Origin: Tardiphaga sp.
GTDB lineage: Bacteria; Pseudomonadota; Alphaproteobacteria; Rhizobiales; Xanthobacteraceae
Direction of reading: 5' to 3'
Assembly (NCBI GenBank): GCA_014377915.1
Contig: JACMOT010000549.1
Coordinates: 1 to 16,428, forward strand
Length of the DNA stretch: 16,428 nt
A model generated the notes under the pieces. The model did no database searches. It was not told the origin of the DNA and was given only the letters and a program-made list of their open reading frames with translations. A program made the position numbers and the translations under genes. Position 1 is the first letter of the stretch; every line of letters begins with the position of its first letter. Shown here in pieces: positions 1-6,455 of the stretch.

Positions 1-98
1 CCGATCTTGATTTCGGTCTTGGGCGCGGTCTGCGCTTCGGCATGGACCGGCGAGAACACAGCGAGCAGCGCCGCGGCGAGGACGGAGGCGATCTTCAT
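1..98 (-). CDS. Secreted protein, N-terminal fragment (probable periplasmic binding protein; runs off window)
   Basis: Only the first 32 or so residues are in the window. They form a typical Sec signal peptide: a Met-Lys start, a hydrophobic Ala/Leu/Val core and a cleavage region around SPVHAEAQ, followed by a mature start that reads TEIKIG. That beginning (a short linker, then a beta strand of the E-I-K-I-G type) is common in periplasmic solute-binding proteins. The ATG follows the SsuA-like stop codon by 28 nt, with a modest GAAAG ribosome-binding site, so the two genes are probably co-transcribed. By context it could be another sulfonate- or taurine-type binding protein. The family cannot be decided from this fragment. 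The open frame, start and signal peptide are seen directly; the function is inference. Confidence 0.6.
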   Translation of the reverse strand, partial: MKIASVLAAALLAVFSPVHAEAQTAPKTEIKI

Positions 99-126
99 GA
101 TGTGTCTTTCAGGGAAGTTCGTTGAA

Positions 127-1089
127 CTACTTCGGTGCCCATATCTTGGCTGCGGCAGCGTCGACCTTCACCGGGATCAGGCCCTCGGCGAAAAATGCGT
201 CCGCAATTTTCTGCTGCTCGGCGAGGCCGGGCAGGGTGACCGCGCCGATCTGGTAGGAGCGGTGGCTGTTGGCTTCCTCGACGGTCGCGGCATCGATGCC
301 CCACAGGTTGGCGAGCAGGGAGGCTGCGTCCTTCGGCTGGGCTTTGACCCATTTGCCGGTCTCGTCGAGCTTACCGTAGATCACGTTCAGGACGTCGCCG
401 CGCTTGTCGGCGAAAGCCGCGGAGGACAGATAATAGCGCTTGTAGCTGGCCAGCCCGTTGCTGCCGTCGGTCAACACCCGCGCATTGGACTGCTTCTGCG
501 CGCTGGTCAGGAACGGATCCCACGCCACCCAGGCGTCGACATTGCCGCCGACAAAGGCGATGCGACCATCGGCGGGCGGCAGATAGGCCGGCGAGATATC
601 CTTGAAGCTGAGGCCGGCCTTGCCGAGCGCCGCGAGCAGCAGAAAGTGACTGCCGGCGCCCTTGGTCACCGCGATCTTCTTGCCCTTGAGATCGGCCAGC
701 GTCCTGATCGGCGATTCCGCCGCGACCAGAATCGCCTGCGCCGACGGCGAGGGCGCTTCTTCGGCGATATAGGCCAGCCTGGCGCCGGCGGCCTGCGCGA
801 ACAGCGGCACGGTGTCCGCGACATCCGCGCCGAAATCGACATTGCCGGTGTTGATGGCTTCGAGCAGCGGCAGGCCGCTGGCGAATTCATGCCAGCTGAT
901 CTTGACGCCGAGCGGCGTCAGCGCCTTCTCCAACTCGCCATTGGTCTTCAGGATGGCGGTGAGGGTCGAGGATTTCTGGTAACCGATCCGGACAAGGCTG
1001 CTCGCCGCCGGCGTCTGCGCGCAGGCGAAAGACACCGACAGGATCGAGGCCATGGCGGCGACTTGAAGGGCGGCGAGGCGCTTGAACAT
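127..1089 (-). CDS. ssuA: Aliphatic sulfonate ABC transporter substrate-binding protein (SsuA family), copy 1
   Basis: A periplasmic binding protein of the SsuA/NMT1-like family, which delivers alkanesulfonates to the SsuBC importer for use as a sulfur source. Residues 1-24 are a Sec signal peptide (cleavage near FACA-QT). The mature start reads VRIGYQK, as in E. coli SsuA. Other family landmarks are ISWHEF, LLEAINTGNVDFG, SPIRTLADLKGKK, TKGAGSHF and GGNVDAWVAWDPF, and the C-terminal region ends in KIWAPK. At 320 aa it has the usual length. The pocket segment reads GADVADTVPLF, one residue longer than the GDAPPIF-type segment of its paralogue across the gap. A GGAAG ribosome-binding site lies 6 nt before the ATG. 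No SsuB, SsuC or SsuD gene is visible nearby; a further secreted-protein gene follows at 28 nt. Family confidence is high; the actual ligand is not shown. Confidence 0.88.
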   Translation of the reverse strand: MFKRLAALQVAAMASILSVSFACAQTPAASSLVRIGYQKSSTLTAILKTNGELEKALTPLGVKISWHEFASGLPLLEAINTGNVDFGADVADTVPLFAQAAGARLAYIAEEAPSPSAQAILVAAESPIRTLADLKGKKIAVTKGAGSHFLLLAALGKAGLSFKDISPAYLPPADGRIAFVGGNVDAWVAWDPFLTSAQKQSNARVLTDGSNGLASYKRYYLSSAAFADKRGDVLNVIYGKLDETGKWVKAQPKDAASLLANLWGIDAATVEEANSHRSYQIGAVTLPGLAEQQKIADAFFAEGLIPVKVDAAAAKIWAPK

Positions 1090-1468
1090 GGGGCACTTCC
1101 GTCAGGGGAAAGATAGCGTGGCGCCGATCGATGGCGGGCGGACAACGCATGTCCCAGCCAGGCTGCAAGCTATCCGCCGGGGTCTCGCAGTCAATGGAAC
1201 GGCTATCCGTTGTTGTGGTGATGGCGATACGAGCCTGCTGTGCGAGCGCTGTTTTGCAGATGAAAAATTCTCCGGCAAATTTCCTGCCCGGAATGACAGG
1301 CCGTGAGTCATCCGATCCAAAGAGATGAAGTTGCTCGCGCGAGGCGTCCGCGGTTCAGAAACGTTGCGGGGCAGCCGCTACCTTTGAAAGCACAATCTCG
1401 GTGCTTCAGCGTAGCGTTCGCGGTCGCAGCCATCGCGCCGCGCTGGCCCTTTTTTCGGAGCAGAACCC
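1090..1468. promoter_or_regulatory. Divergent control region between the two ssuA paralogues
   Basis: A gap of 379 bp with no credible gene on either strand; the small frames here lack ribosome-binding sites and family-like sequence. It must carry the promoters of both ssuA genes, but I cannot place convincing -35/-10 pairs. Two modest dyads lie near its middle: ATGAC-N9-GTCAT at 1293-1311, and TCCGG/CCGGA arms around 1271-1292. Either could be an operator for a LysR-type sulfur regulator of the CysB/Cbl kind, but that is speculation from gene context. Ribosome-binding sites are present at both ends: GGAAG for the minus gene and CGGAG at about 1456 for the plus gene. Confidence 0.45.
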
Positions 1469-2431
1469 ATGTCTCAATCCCGACGCGCCATTGTCGCAGG
1501 CCTATCGGCAGCCCTGCTGCTGTCGGCCGGCATCGTCGCCTCGCCGGTCCAGGCGCAAGAATTGAAGGAAGTCCGCATCGGCTTCCAGAAGGCCGGTATC
1601 TTTCCCGCGGTGAAGCAGCGCGGCACGCTGGAGAAGGCGCTGAAGTCGCGCGGCATCCAGGTCAAGTGGGTCGAATTCCAGTTCGGGCCGCCGATCCTGG
1701 AAGCCATCAACACCGGCAATGTCGATTTCGGCTATGCCGGCGACGCGCCGCCGATCTTCGCGCAGGCCGCGCGCGCCAACCTGCTCTATGTCGCCGCCGT
1801 GCCGTCCGCCGGCTACAATCAGGGCATCGTCGTTCCCGACAATTCACCGATCAGAACGCTCGCCGATCTCAAGGGCAAGAAGGTCGGTTTCGCCAAGGGC
1901 TCGAGCGCGCACAACACCACCGTCGCCGCGCTGGAGAAGGCCGGGCTGGCCTATACAGACATCATCCCGGTGACGTTGGGGCCGGCCGATGCGGTGGCGG
2001 CGTTCGCCGGTGGCAATATCGATGCCTGGGCGATCTGGGATCCCTATCTCGCGCTGGCCGAGAACGGCCAGGTGCGCGTCATCGCGTTCTCCAAGGACGT
2101 GCAAGAGTCGAATTCCTTCTTCCTCGCCAACAGGGATTTCACCACCAAACATGCCGACATTGTGGCTCTGCTGAACCAGACTTTTGCGGAAGAGGGGAAG
2201 TGGGCGGTCGATCACCGCGCAGAAGTCGCAACAAGCCTGCGCGAGGCCACCGGCGTCGACAAGGAAGCGACCATCCGCGCCGTGAACCGGTCGCAATATG
2301 CCGTGACACCGGTCACCGACAGGATCATTGCCACCCAGCAGGAGACCGCAGACCGCTTCTTCAAGCTCGGCCTGATCCCCAAGGCGGTCGAGGTGAAGGA
2401 AATCGTCTGGAAATGGACCCCCGGGTCCTGA
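1469..2431 (+). CDS. ssuA: Aliphatic sulfonate ABC transporter substrate-binding protein (SsuA family), copy 2
   Basis: A second SsuA-family periplasmic binding protein, 320 aa like the first. Residues 1-29 are a Sec signal peptide (cleavage near PVQA-QE). The mature part carries VRIGFQKAGIF, VKWVEFQFGPPILEAINTG, NVDFGYAGDAPPIFAQAA, NSPIRTLADLKGKKVGF, KGSSAHNTTV and NIDAWAIWDPY, all close to E. coli SsuA. The GDAPPIF pocket segment is nearer to classical SsuA than that of copy 1, which suggests different ligands. The start is supported by CGGAG about 8 nt upstream of the ATG. No permease or ATPase of the Ssu type follows; the next genes are metNIQ after a structured gap of 193 nt. It may work with an SsuBC pair elsewhere in the genome. 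Family is clear; ligand is inference. Confidence 0.9.
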   Translation: MSQSRRAIVAGLSAALLLSAGIVASPVQAQELKEVRIGFQKAGIFPAVKQRGTLEKALKSRGIQVKWVEFQFGPPILEAINTGNVDFGYAGDAPPIFAQAARANLLYVAAVPSAGYNQGIVVPDNSPIRTLADLKGKKVGFAKGSSAHNTTVAALEKAGLAYTDIIPVTLGPADAVAAFAGGNIDAWAIWDPYLALAENGQVRVIAFSKDVQESNSFFLANRDFTTKHADIVALLNQTFAEEGKWAVDHRAEVATSLREATGVDKEATIRAVNRSQYAVTPVTDRIIATQQETADRFFKLGLIPKAVEVKEIVWKWTPGS

Positions 2432-2624
2432 CGATACAAAAGCCGATTCCCGCTGCAAAAACCAAGTCTTGCGGCGTCTTTGTGCCACTGATGGCGAACC
2501 GGTGGCAGAAATCTGCTCTTTTGTGCGGTGCGGTTGAAATGGGCGGCAAAATCAGTAGGTTGCCGGTCGCGGCCGGCCATGATTGGCGAGCCGCCCATTT
2601 CCATCGAAGCAGAAATGTCCTTCT
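2432..2624 (+). promoter_or_regulatory. Structured leader/intergenic region upstream of metN
   Basis: The 193 nt between ssuA copy 2 and metN contain a perfect 12-bp inverted repeat: GAAATGGGCGGC at 2536-2547 and its complement at 2590-2601, enclosing 42 nt that hold a smaller GCCGG/CCGGC hairpin (2562-2577). Just upstream, TGCCAC (2483-2488) can pair with GTGGCA (2502-2507). An overlapping short GCAG/CTGC hairpin (2505-2516) followed by TCTTTT could be a weak terminator of ssuA. The right arm of the large repeat ends 23 nt before the ATG of metN, so it could occlude or expose the translation start. I looked for the SAM-II consensus and did not find it. A regulatory role is inference from position and structure. 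Confidence 0.45.
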
Positions 2625-3731
2625 ATGAATGCTCTTATCCCGCAACCGACCGGAGCGCCCGTGCCATCGATTGATCCGCAGGGGCGTGCCATCATTTCCT
2701 TCGATGCCGTCAGCAAGATCTTTCCGGCGCGCAACGATTCCGCCGAGGTGAGAGCGGTCGATGCCATTGACCTCAAGGTGCCCGAAGGCGCCATCGTCGG
2801 CGTGATCGGCAAGAGCGGCGCCGGCAAGTCGACGCTGATCCGGCTGATCAACGGCCTCGAACTGCCGAGCGAAGGCCATGTCCATGTCGACGGCCTCGAC
2901 ATCGGCGCCCTCGACGAGCGCGGCCTGCGCCAGGCGCGGCGTTCGATCGGCATGATCTTCCAGCATTTCAATCTTCTGTCGTCGCGTACCGCGTTCGACA
3001 ACATCGCGTTGCCGCTGGAGATCGCCGGCACGCCGCGCCGCGATATTCCCGGCATCGTCGGTCCGCTGCTCGACATGGTCGGCCTCGCCGACAAGCGCGA
3101 CCGGTATCCGGCCGAACTGTCCGGTGGCCAGAAGCAGCGCGTCGGCATTGCCCGCGCCCTCGCAACCAAGCCCAAAGTGCTGTTGTCAGATGAAGCCACC
3201 TCGGCGCTCGATCCGGAGACCACCAGCCAGATCCTGACGCTGCTGAAGCAGATCAACGCCGAGCTCAACCTCACCATCCTGTTCATCACCCACGAAATGT
3301 CGGTGGTGAAGAAACTGGCCGATCATGTCGCCGTGATGGAAGGCGGCCGCATCGTCGAGCAGGGCTCGACCTACGAGATCTTTTCCAATCCGCATCACGA
3401 GACGACGAAGCGCTTCGTCGGCTCCGTCACCGGCGGCAATTTGCCGGACTGGCTGCGCGAGAAACTGCGGCCCGACTTCCAGCCCGGCCGCGGCGCCGTG
3501 ATCCGCATCGTCTTCACCGGCGCCGATGCCGACCAGCCGGTGCTGTCGCGCCTGACCCGTGCCTATGACGTCGATTTCAACATCCTGCACGGCCAGGTCG
3601 AGACCGTCGCCGGCCAGCCGTTCGGCACGCTGATCGCCTCGGTGCCGGCGTCACCGGAATTGCTGGCGACGCTGGTCAGCGAAATCACCGCCAGCCGCAA
3701 CAAAGTGGAGCATCTTGGCTATGTCGCCTGA
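2625..3731 (+). CDS. metN: Methionine ABC transporter ATP-binding protein MetN
   Basis: The cytoplasmic ATPase of the MetNIQ importer for D/L-methionine and related sulfur compounds. Counting from the ATG, it shows Walker [10 protein letters not shown] (62-70), the Q-loop FQHFN (Gln113), signature LSGGQKQR (165-172), Walker B VLLSDE (185-190) and the switch His223 in ITHEMS. Residues of about 290-365 form the C-terminal NIL domain that senses intracellular methionine and inhibits transport in MetN of other bacteria. Length is 368 aa, slightly long because of an N-terminal extension. The start is uncertain: the ATG at 2625 has only a weak AGAAA upstream; a GTG at 2661 has a much better GGAG with a 5-nt spacer and would remove 12 residues that are not conserved in the family; a TTG at 2583 seems unlikely. 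The stop overlaps metI by 11 nt, indicating translational coupling. Confidence 0.93.
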   Translation: MNALIPQPTGAPVPSIDPQGRAIISFDAVSKIFPARNDSAEVRAVDAIDLKVPEGAIVGVIGKSGAGKSTLIRLINGLELPSEGHVHVDGLDIGALDERGLRQARRSIGMIFQHFNLLSSRTAFDNIALPLEIAGTPRRDIPGIVGPLLDMVGLADKRDRYPAELSGGQKQRVGIARALATKPKVLLSDEATSALDPETTSQILTLLKQINAELNLTILFITHEMSVVKKLADHVAVMEGGRIVEQGSTYEIFSNPHHETTKRFVGSVTGGNLPDWLREKLRPDFQPGRGAVIRIVFTGADADQPVLSRLTRAYDVDFNILHGQVETVAGQPFGTLIASVPASPELLATLVSEITASRNKVEHLGYVA

Positions 3732-4386
3732 ACTGTTGCAGCTGATCGCCTGGTCGACGCTGGATACCCTCACCATGGTGGCACTGGCCGGCAGCTTCGG
3801 CACGCTGATCGGCCTGCCGCTCGGCGTGTTTCTCGCCACCAGCCGCGCCAATGAATTGTTTCCGGCGCCCAATGTGAATCGCATCGTTGGCCTCGTCGTC
3901 AACGCCACGCGTTCGACGCCGTTCATCATCCTCGTGGTGGCCATCGTGCCGCTGACGCGGCTGATCGCCGGCACTTCGATCGGCACCCGCGCCGCGGTGG
4001 TGCCGCTGACCATCGCCGCGATTCCGTTCATCGCCCGCGTCATAGAAGGCGCGATCCGCGAAGTCGACCAGGGGCTGGTCGAGGCCGCGCGCGCCTTTGG
4101 CGCCAGCCCGTTGCAGATCGTGCAAAAAGTACTGCTGCCGGAAGCGCTGCCGGCGGTGACGCTGGCGCTGACTCTCGCCATTGTCAGCCTGATCGGCTAT
4201 TCGGCCATGGTCGGCGCGGTCGGCGGCGGCGGGCTCGGCGATCTCGGCATCCGCTATGGCTACCAGCGCTTCATGCCGGAGGTGATGGCCACCGTTGTCA
4301 TCGTGCTGATCGTGCTGGTACAGGGCGTACAGACCATCGGCGACCGCCTCTCGCGCCGGCTCGACAAGCGCAACCGCAATTCGTGA
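3721..4386 (+). CDS. metI: Methionine ABC transporter permease MetI
   Basis: Inner-membrane permease of the MetNIQ importer, 221 aa, the normal size for MetI with about five transmembrane helices. The ABC-permease coupling loop is [20 protein letters not shown] at about 121-140, which docks on MetN. Other family landmarks are [10 protein letters not shown] (61-70), [16 protein letters not shown] (101-116) and the glycine-rich [20 protein letters not shown] segment near the C-terminus. I chose the ATG at 3721, with GGAG 10 nt upstream; a TTG two codons earlier is the alternative. It overlaps the end of metN by 11 nt in another frame. MetQ follows 50 nt after the stop codon, completing the operon. 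Confidence 0.93.
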   Translation: MSPELLQLIAWSTLDTLTMVALAGSFGTLIGLPLGVFLATSRANELFPAPNVNRIVGLVVNATRSTPFIILVVAIVPLTRLIAGTSIGTRAAVVPLTIAAIPFIARVIEGAIREVDQGLVEAARAFGASPLQIVQKVLLPEALPAVTLALTLAIVSLIGYSAMVGAVGGGGLGDLGIRYGYQRFMPEVMATVVIVLIVLVQGVQTIGDRLSRRLDKRNRNS

Positions 4387-4436
4387 GTGGGCGCTGCTCG
4401 CTTCAAATCAATATCTACTCACCGCAGGATCAAATC

Positions 4437-5219
4437 ATGTCGCTCCGCCATCTCGTACTCTCCGCCGTCGCCGCGCTCGCGCTGACGGGCCTGGCCCATG
4501 CCGAGACCATCAAGGTTGGCGTCACCGCCGGGCCGCACGCCCAGGTGATGGAGGCGGTCAAGGCGCTTGCCGCCAAGAAGGGTCTCGATATTCAGATCGT
4601 CGAATTCTCCGACTACGTGGTGCCGAACGCCGCGCTGGAAGCCGGCGACCTGCAGGCTAATTCGTTCCAGCACCAGCCCTATCTGGACAACCAGATCACC
4701 GACCGCAAATACAAGATCGAATCCGTGGGCACCACGGTCAACTTCCCGATGGGCATCTATTCGAAGAAGGTGAAGAGCTGGGACGAGGTCAAGACCGGCG
4801 CCACGCTGGCGATCCCCAATGACCCGACCAATGGCGGCCGCGTGCTGCTGCTGCTGCGCGACAAGGGCGTCATCAAGCTCAAGGAAGGCGTCGGCTTCAA
4901 GCCGACCATGCTCGACATCACCGACAACCCGAAGAAGTTGAAGGTGATCGAGATCGACGCGGCGCAGACTCCGCGTACCCTCGATGACGTCGACGCCGCC
5001 GGCGTCAACACCAACTACGCCACCCAGTCCGGCCTCGACCCGGTGAAGGTCGCGCTGCTGCGCGAGGAGCCCAAGGGCCCCTATGCCAATGTCATCGCGG
5101 TGCGCAGCGTCGACAAGGACAAGCCCTGGGTAAAGACCCTGGTGGAAAGCTATCAGTCGCCTGAAATCAAGGAATTCATTGCCACCAAGTTCAAGGGCGC
5201 GGTACTGGCGACCTGGTAG
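4437..5219 (+). CDS. metQ: Methionine-binding protein MetQ (NlpA family)
   Basis: Periplasmic binding protein of the MetNIQ importer, 260 aa. Residues 1-22 are a signal peptide ending ALAHA-like (LTGLAHA-ET). There is no cysteine at the cleavage site, so unlike E. coli MetQ it is probably a soluble periplasmic protein and not a lipoprotein. Family motifs are IKVGVTAGPHAQVME, EFSDYVVPNAALEAGDLQAN, SFQHQPYL, PNDPTNGGRVL and GVNTNYATQSGL, all diagnostic of NlpA/MetQ. The chosen ATG has AGGA 7 nt upstream and begins the signal peptide; an upstream GTG at 4383 would add 18 residues before it and is rejected. It is the last gene of the met operon, followed at 19 nt by a stem-loop. Substrates in this family include methionine and some derivatives; the exact ligand is not shown. 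Confidence 0.93.
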   Translation: MSLRHLVLSAVAALALTGLAHAETIKVGVTAGPHAQVMEAVKALAAKKGLDIQIVEFSDYVVPNAALEAGDLQANSFQHQPYLDNQITDRKYKIESVGTTVNFPMGIYSKKVKSWDEVKTGATLAIPNDPTNGGRVLLLLRDKGVIKLKEGVGFKPTMLDITDNPKKLKVIEIDAAQTPRTLDDVDAAGVNTNYATQSGLDPVKVALLREEPKGPYANVIAVRSVDKDKPWVKTLVESYQSPEIKEFIATKFKGAVLATW

Positions 5220-5238
5220 CCGGTTGGGCTGAAAAAGT

Positions 5239-5271
5239 GGGACCGTCGACGCGGGAAATAACGACGGTCCC
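5239..5271 (+). terminator. Stem-loop terminator after metQ
   Basis: A perfect 10-bp inverted repeat, GGGACCGTCG and CGACGGTCCC, with a 13-nt loop. It starts 19 nt past the metQ stop and is followed by TTGTCG. It lacks a long T-run, so it could be an imperfect intrinsic terminator or an mRNA 3'-end stabiliser. Its place at the end of the met operon favours termination. Confidence 0.65.
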
Positions 5272-5442
5272 TTGTCGTGCTATTAAAATCGGGGCTGGAA
5301 AGCGACTTCCGCGTCCCCCTGCGCGACGAGGCTTACGGTAGCGGAGTTGCGCAATCCCGCAATCTAAAGCGTTTTTTAACCTAACCAATCAACCTTACCC
5401 GCGCCGCTTTCCGGCAAATGCCGGCGAAGGCGGGCAAGATTC

Positions 5443-5853
5443 TTACTTCGCGGCGACGGCCAGTCCGCCGATGGTGACGGCATTGGCGCAATAGGCCGGA
5501 TAGTGGTCAGCCAGGGCGCCGGCTGCGAGATCGTGCCGGCATTCCGGCTTGTGCTCGCAATTGGCGCAGACCCGCCGCATGTCGTTGAACACCGGCTGCT
5601 CGATCCGCGCGATGGCGGCATCGTCGAATCCCAGTGCTTTCAGCAACCGCGGCAACTCGTCGGCGGCGTGGGTGCCCCGGCTCACCAACTCCTCAAGCCC
5701 GGCGGAGGAAAGCCCCATTTCCCGGGCGATACGGTGGAATTCACCGTAATCCAGTTCGCTGATCTCGCTGCGCGCCCGCCAGCGCTGCACCAGGCCGGCG
5801 AGTTGATCGATCAGGACTGTGACGGCGGGATAGGGCTGGGCTGGGTGGGTCAT
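5443..5853 (-). CDS. DUF6455-like four-cysteine protein with DUF1127-like N-terminal part
   Basis: A 136-aa cytoplasmic protein of unknown function. The C-terminal half carries four cysteines, C96-X2-C99-X5-C105-X16-C122 (VCANCEHKPECRHD ... YPAYCANA), a pattern I associate with the DUF6455 family and which could bind an Fe-S cluster or zinc. The N-terminal half contains RWRARSEISELDYGEFHRIAREMGLS (in two pieces around residues 24-49), resembling the short Arg-rich DUF1127/YjiS motif. No signal peptide or membrane segment is visible. The ATG has GGAG 8 nt upstream. A near-consensus FNR/FixK-type dyad lies 64-77 nt upstream of the start, a spacing that would suit activation, so low-oxygen control is possible. 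Family assignment comes from memory of the cysteine pattern; metal binding and regulation are inference. Confidence 0.75.
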   Translation of the reverse strand: MTHPAQPYPAVTVLIDQLAGLVQRWRARSEISELDYGEFHRIAREMGLSSAGLEELVSRGTHAADELPRLLKALGFDDAAIARIEQPVFNDMRRVCANCEHKPECRHDLAAGALADHYPAYCANAVTIGGLAVAAK

Positions 5854-5916
5854 GGCGCGGTCTCCGCTATGGGCTGAGGCTCGGCCACAGGATCGGCTTC
5901 ACGACCCGCCGCTGCA

Positions 5917-5930
5917 TTGTTCTGGATCAA
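5917..5930. promoter_or_regulatory. Candidate FNR/FixK-type binding site
   Basis: The 14-mer TTGTTCTGGATCAA matches the FNR/FixK dyad TTGAT-N4-ATCAA with one mismatch, in the left half-site. It lies in the 219-bp gap between two divergent small genes. If it acts at -41.5, the minus-strand start would be near 5882, giving a leader of about 29 nt for the DUF6455-like gene. Binding is not shown; a chance match is possible. Confidence 0.35.
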
Positions 5931-6072
5931 TGCCGGGTCGCGCGCGGCGAAACAACCATGGAACCGGCGGCGCCGCGGCGGCTTGTCCTGTGGGGCTGGA
6001 AATGCCGGCAATCGCGCATAATTCAAAGCTGTCAGTCCAGACGCCGGCTCGTCCGGCCTCAGGGAGGCTATC

Positions 6073-6453
6073 ATGACCATCAAATATCTTTTCGCGGCGA
6101 TGCTCGCATCCATGCTGCTGATCGGCAGTGCGGTGGCACAGGATGACAGCTATCGGCCGGGACAGTTCCTCACCTTGAATATCACTCAGGCAGCGCTGTC
6201 GCCGAAGCCGCTCGGGCCGCCGGCGCAATTCGAGGCGGTGAAGATCGAAGCCAAGGCTGACACCGAGGCAAAGGTCGAGGCGACACAACTGGCGCCCGCC
6301 AAGTCGGCGAAGGCCGCCAGTGTCAAGCCGCGCACGGCGGCTGTCCGGAAGGTGGCACGAGCCCGCGGCAACCCACTGGACGCCAACGCCACCGATACGC
6401 GCCCCCAGGTCTGGCCGTGCCGTTCCGGCGGCATCTGCAACTGGAAGCGTTAG
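6073..6453 (+). CDS. Small secreted Ala/Lys-rich protein of unknown function
   Basis: A 126-aa protein I do not recognise. Residues 1-22 form a clear signal peptide (cleavage near SAVA-QDD). The mature part has three sections: a short N-terminal piece with SYRPGQFLTLNITQAALSPK; an Ala/Lys/Glu/Val-rich, low-complexity and probably disordered stretch of about 52-100; and a C-terminal tail PQVWPCRSGGICNWKR with two cysteines (116 and 122) that could form a disulfide in the periplasm. The start is well supported by AGGGAGG about 6 nt before the ATG. Its stop codon is only 2 nt from the stop of the convergent permease gene, so no terminator fits between them. It diverges from the DUF6455-like gene and may share its control region. 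Export is inferred from sequence; function is unknown. Confidence 0.75.
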   Translation: MTIKYLFAAMLASMLLIGSAVAQDDSYRPGQFLTLNITQAALSPKPLGPPAQFEAVKIEAKADTEAKVEATQLAPAKSAKAASVKPRTAAVRKVARARGNPLDANATDTRPQVWPCRSGGICNWKR

Positions 6454-6455
6454 TT

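Noticed and set aside
7..1116. Long plus-strand open frame opposite ssuA copy 1
   Set aside because: It is an Arg/Gly/Asp-rich antisense shadow caused by the high GC content. The minus-strand frame has a signal peptide and clear SsuA motifs.
2432..2624. SAM-II riboswitch upstream of metN
   Set aside because: SAM-II is common before methionine genes in alphaproteobacteria, but I could not find its conserved pseudoknot segments (such as the GCTAAA-type 3' segment) here.
1303..2628. 441-codon plus-strand frame overlapping ssuA copy 2
   Set aside because: It reads as Arg/His/Pro-rich nonsense in another frame and lacks family motifs; the overlapping SsuA frame is unambiguous.
5347..5377. Terminator-like TTGCG/CGCAA hairpin with a T6 run
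   Set aside because: The stem has only 5 bp and the T-run begins 10 nt after it; position fits neither flanking gene well.
5411..5424. CCGGC-AAAT-GCCGG hairpin downstream of the DUF6455-like gene
   Set aside because: A short stem without an adjacent T-run; common by chance at this base composition.
6015..6020. CATAAT as a -10 box for the small secreted-protein gene
   Set aside because: No acceptable -35 sequence lies at 16-18 nt upstream.
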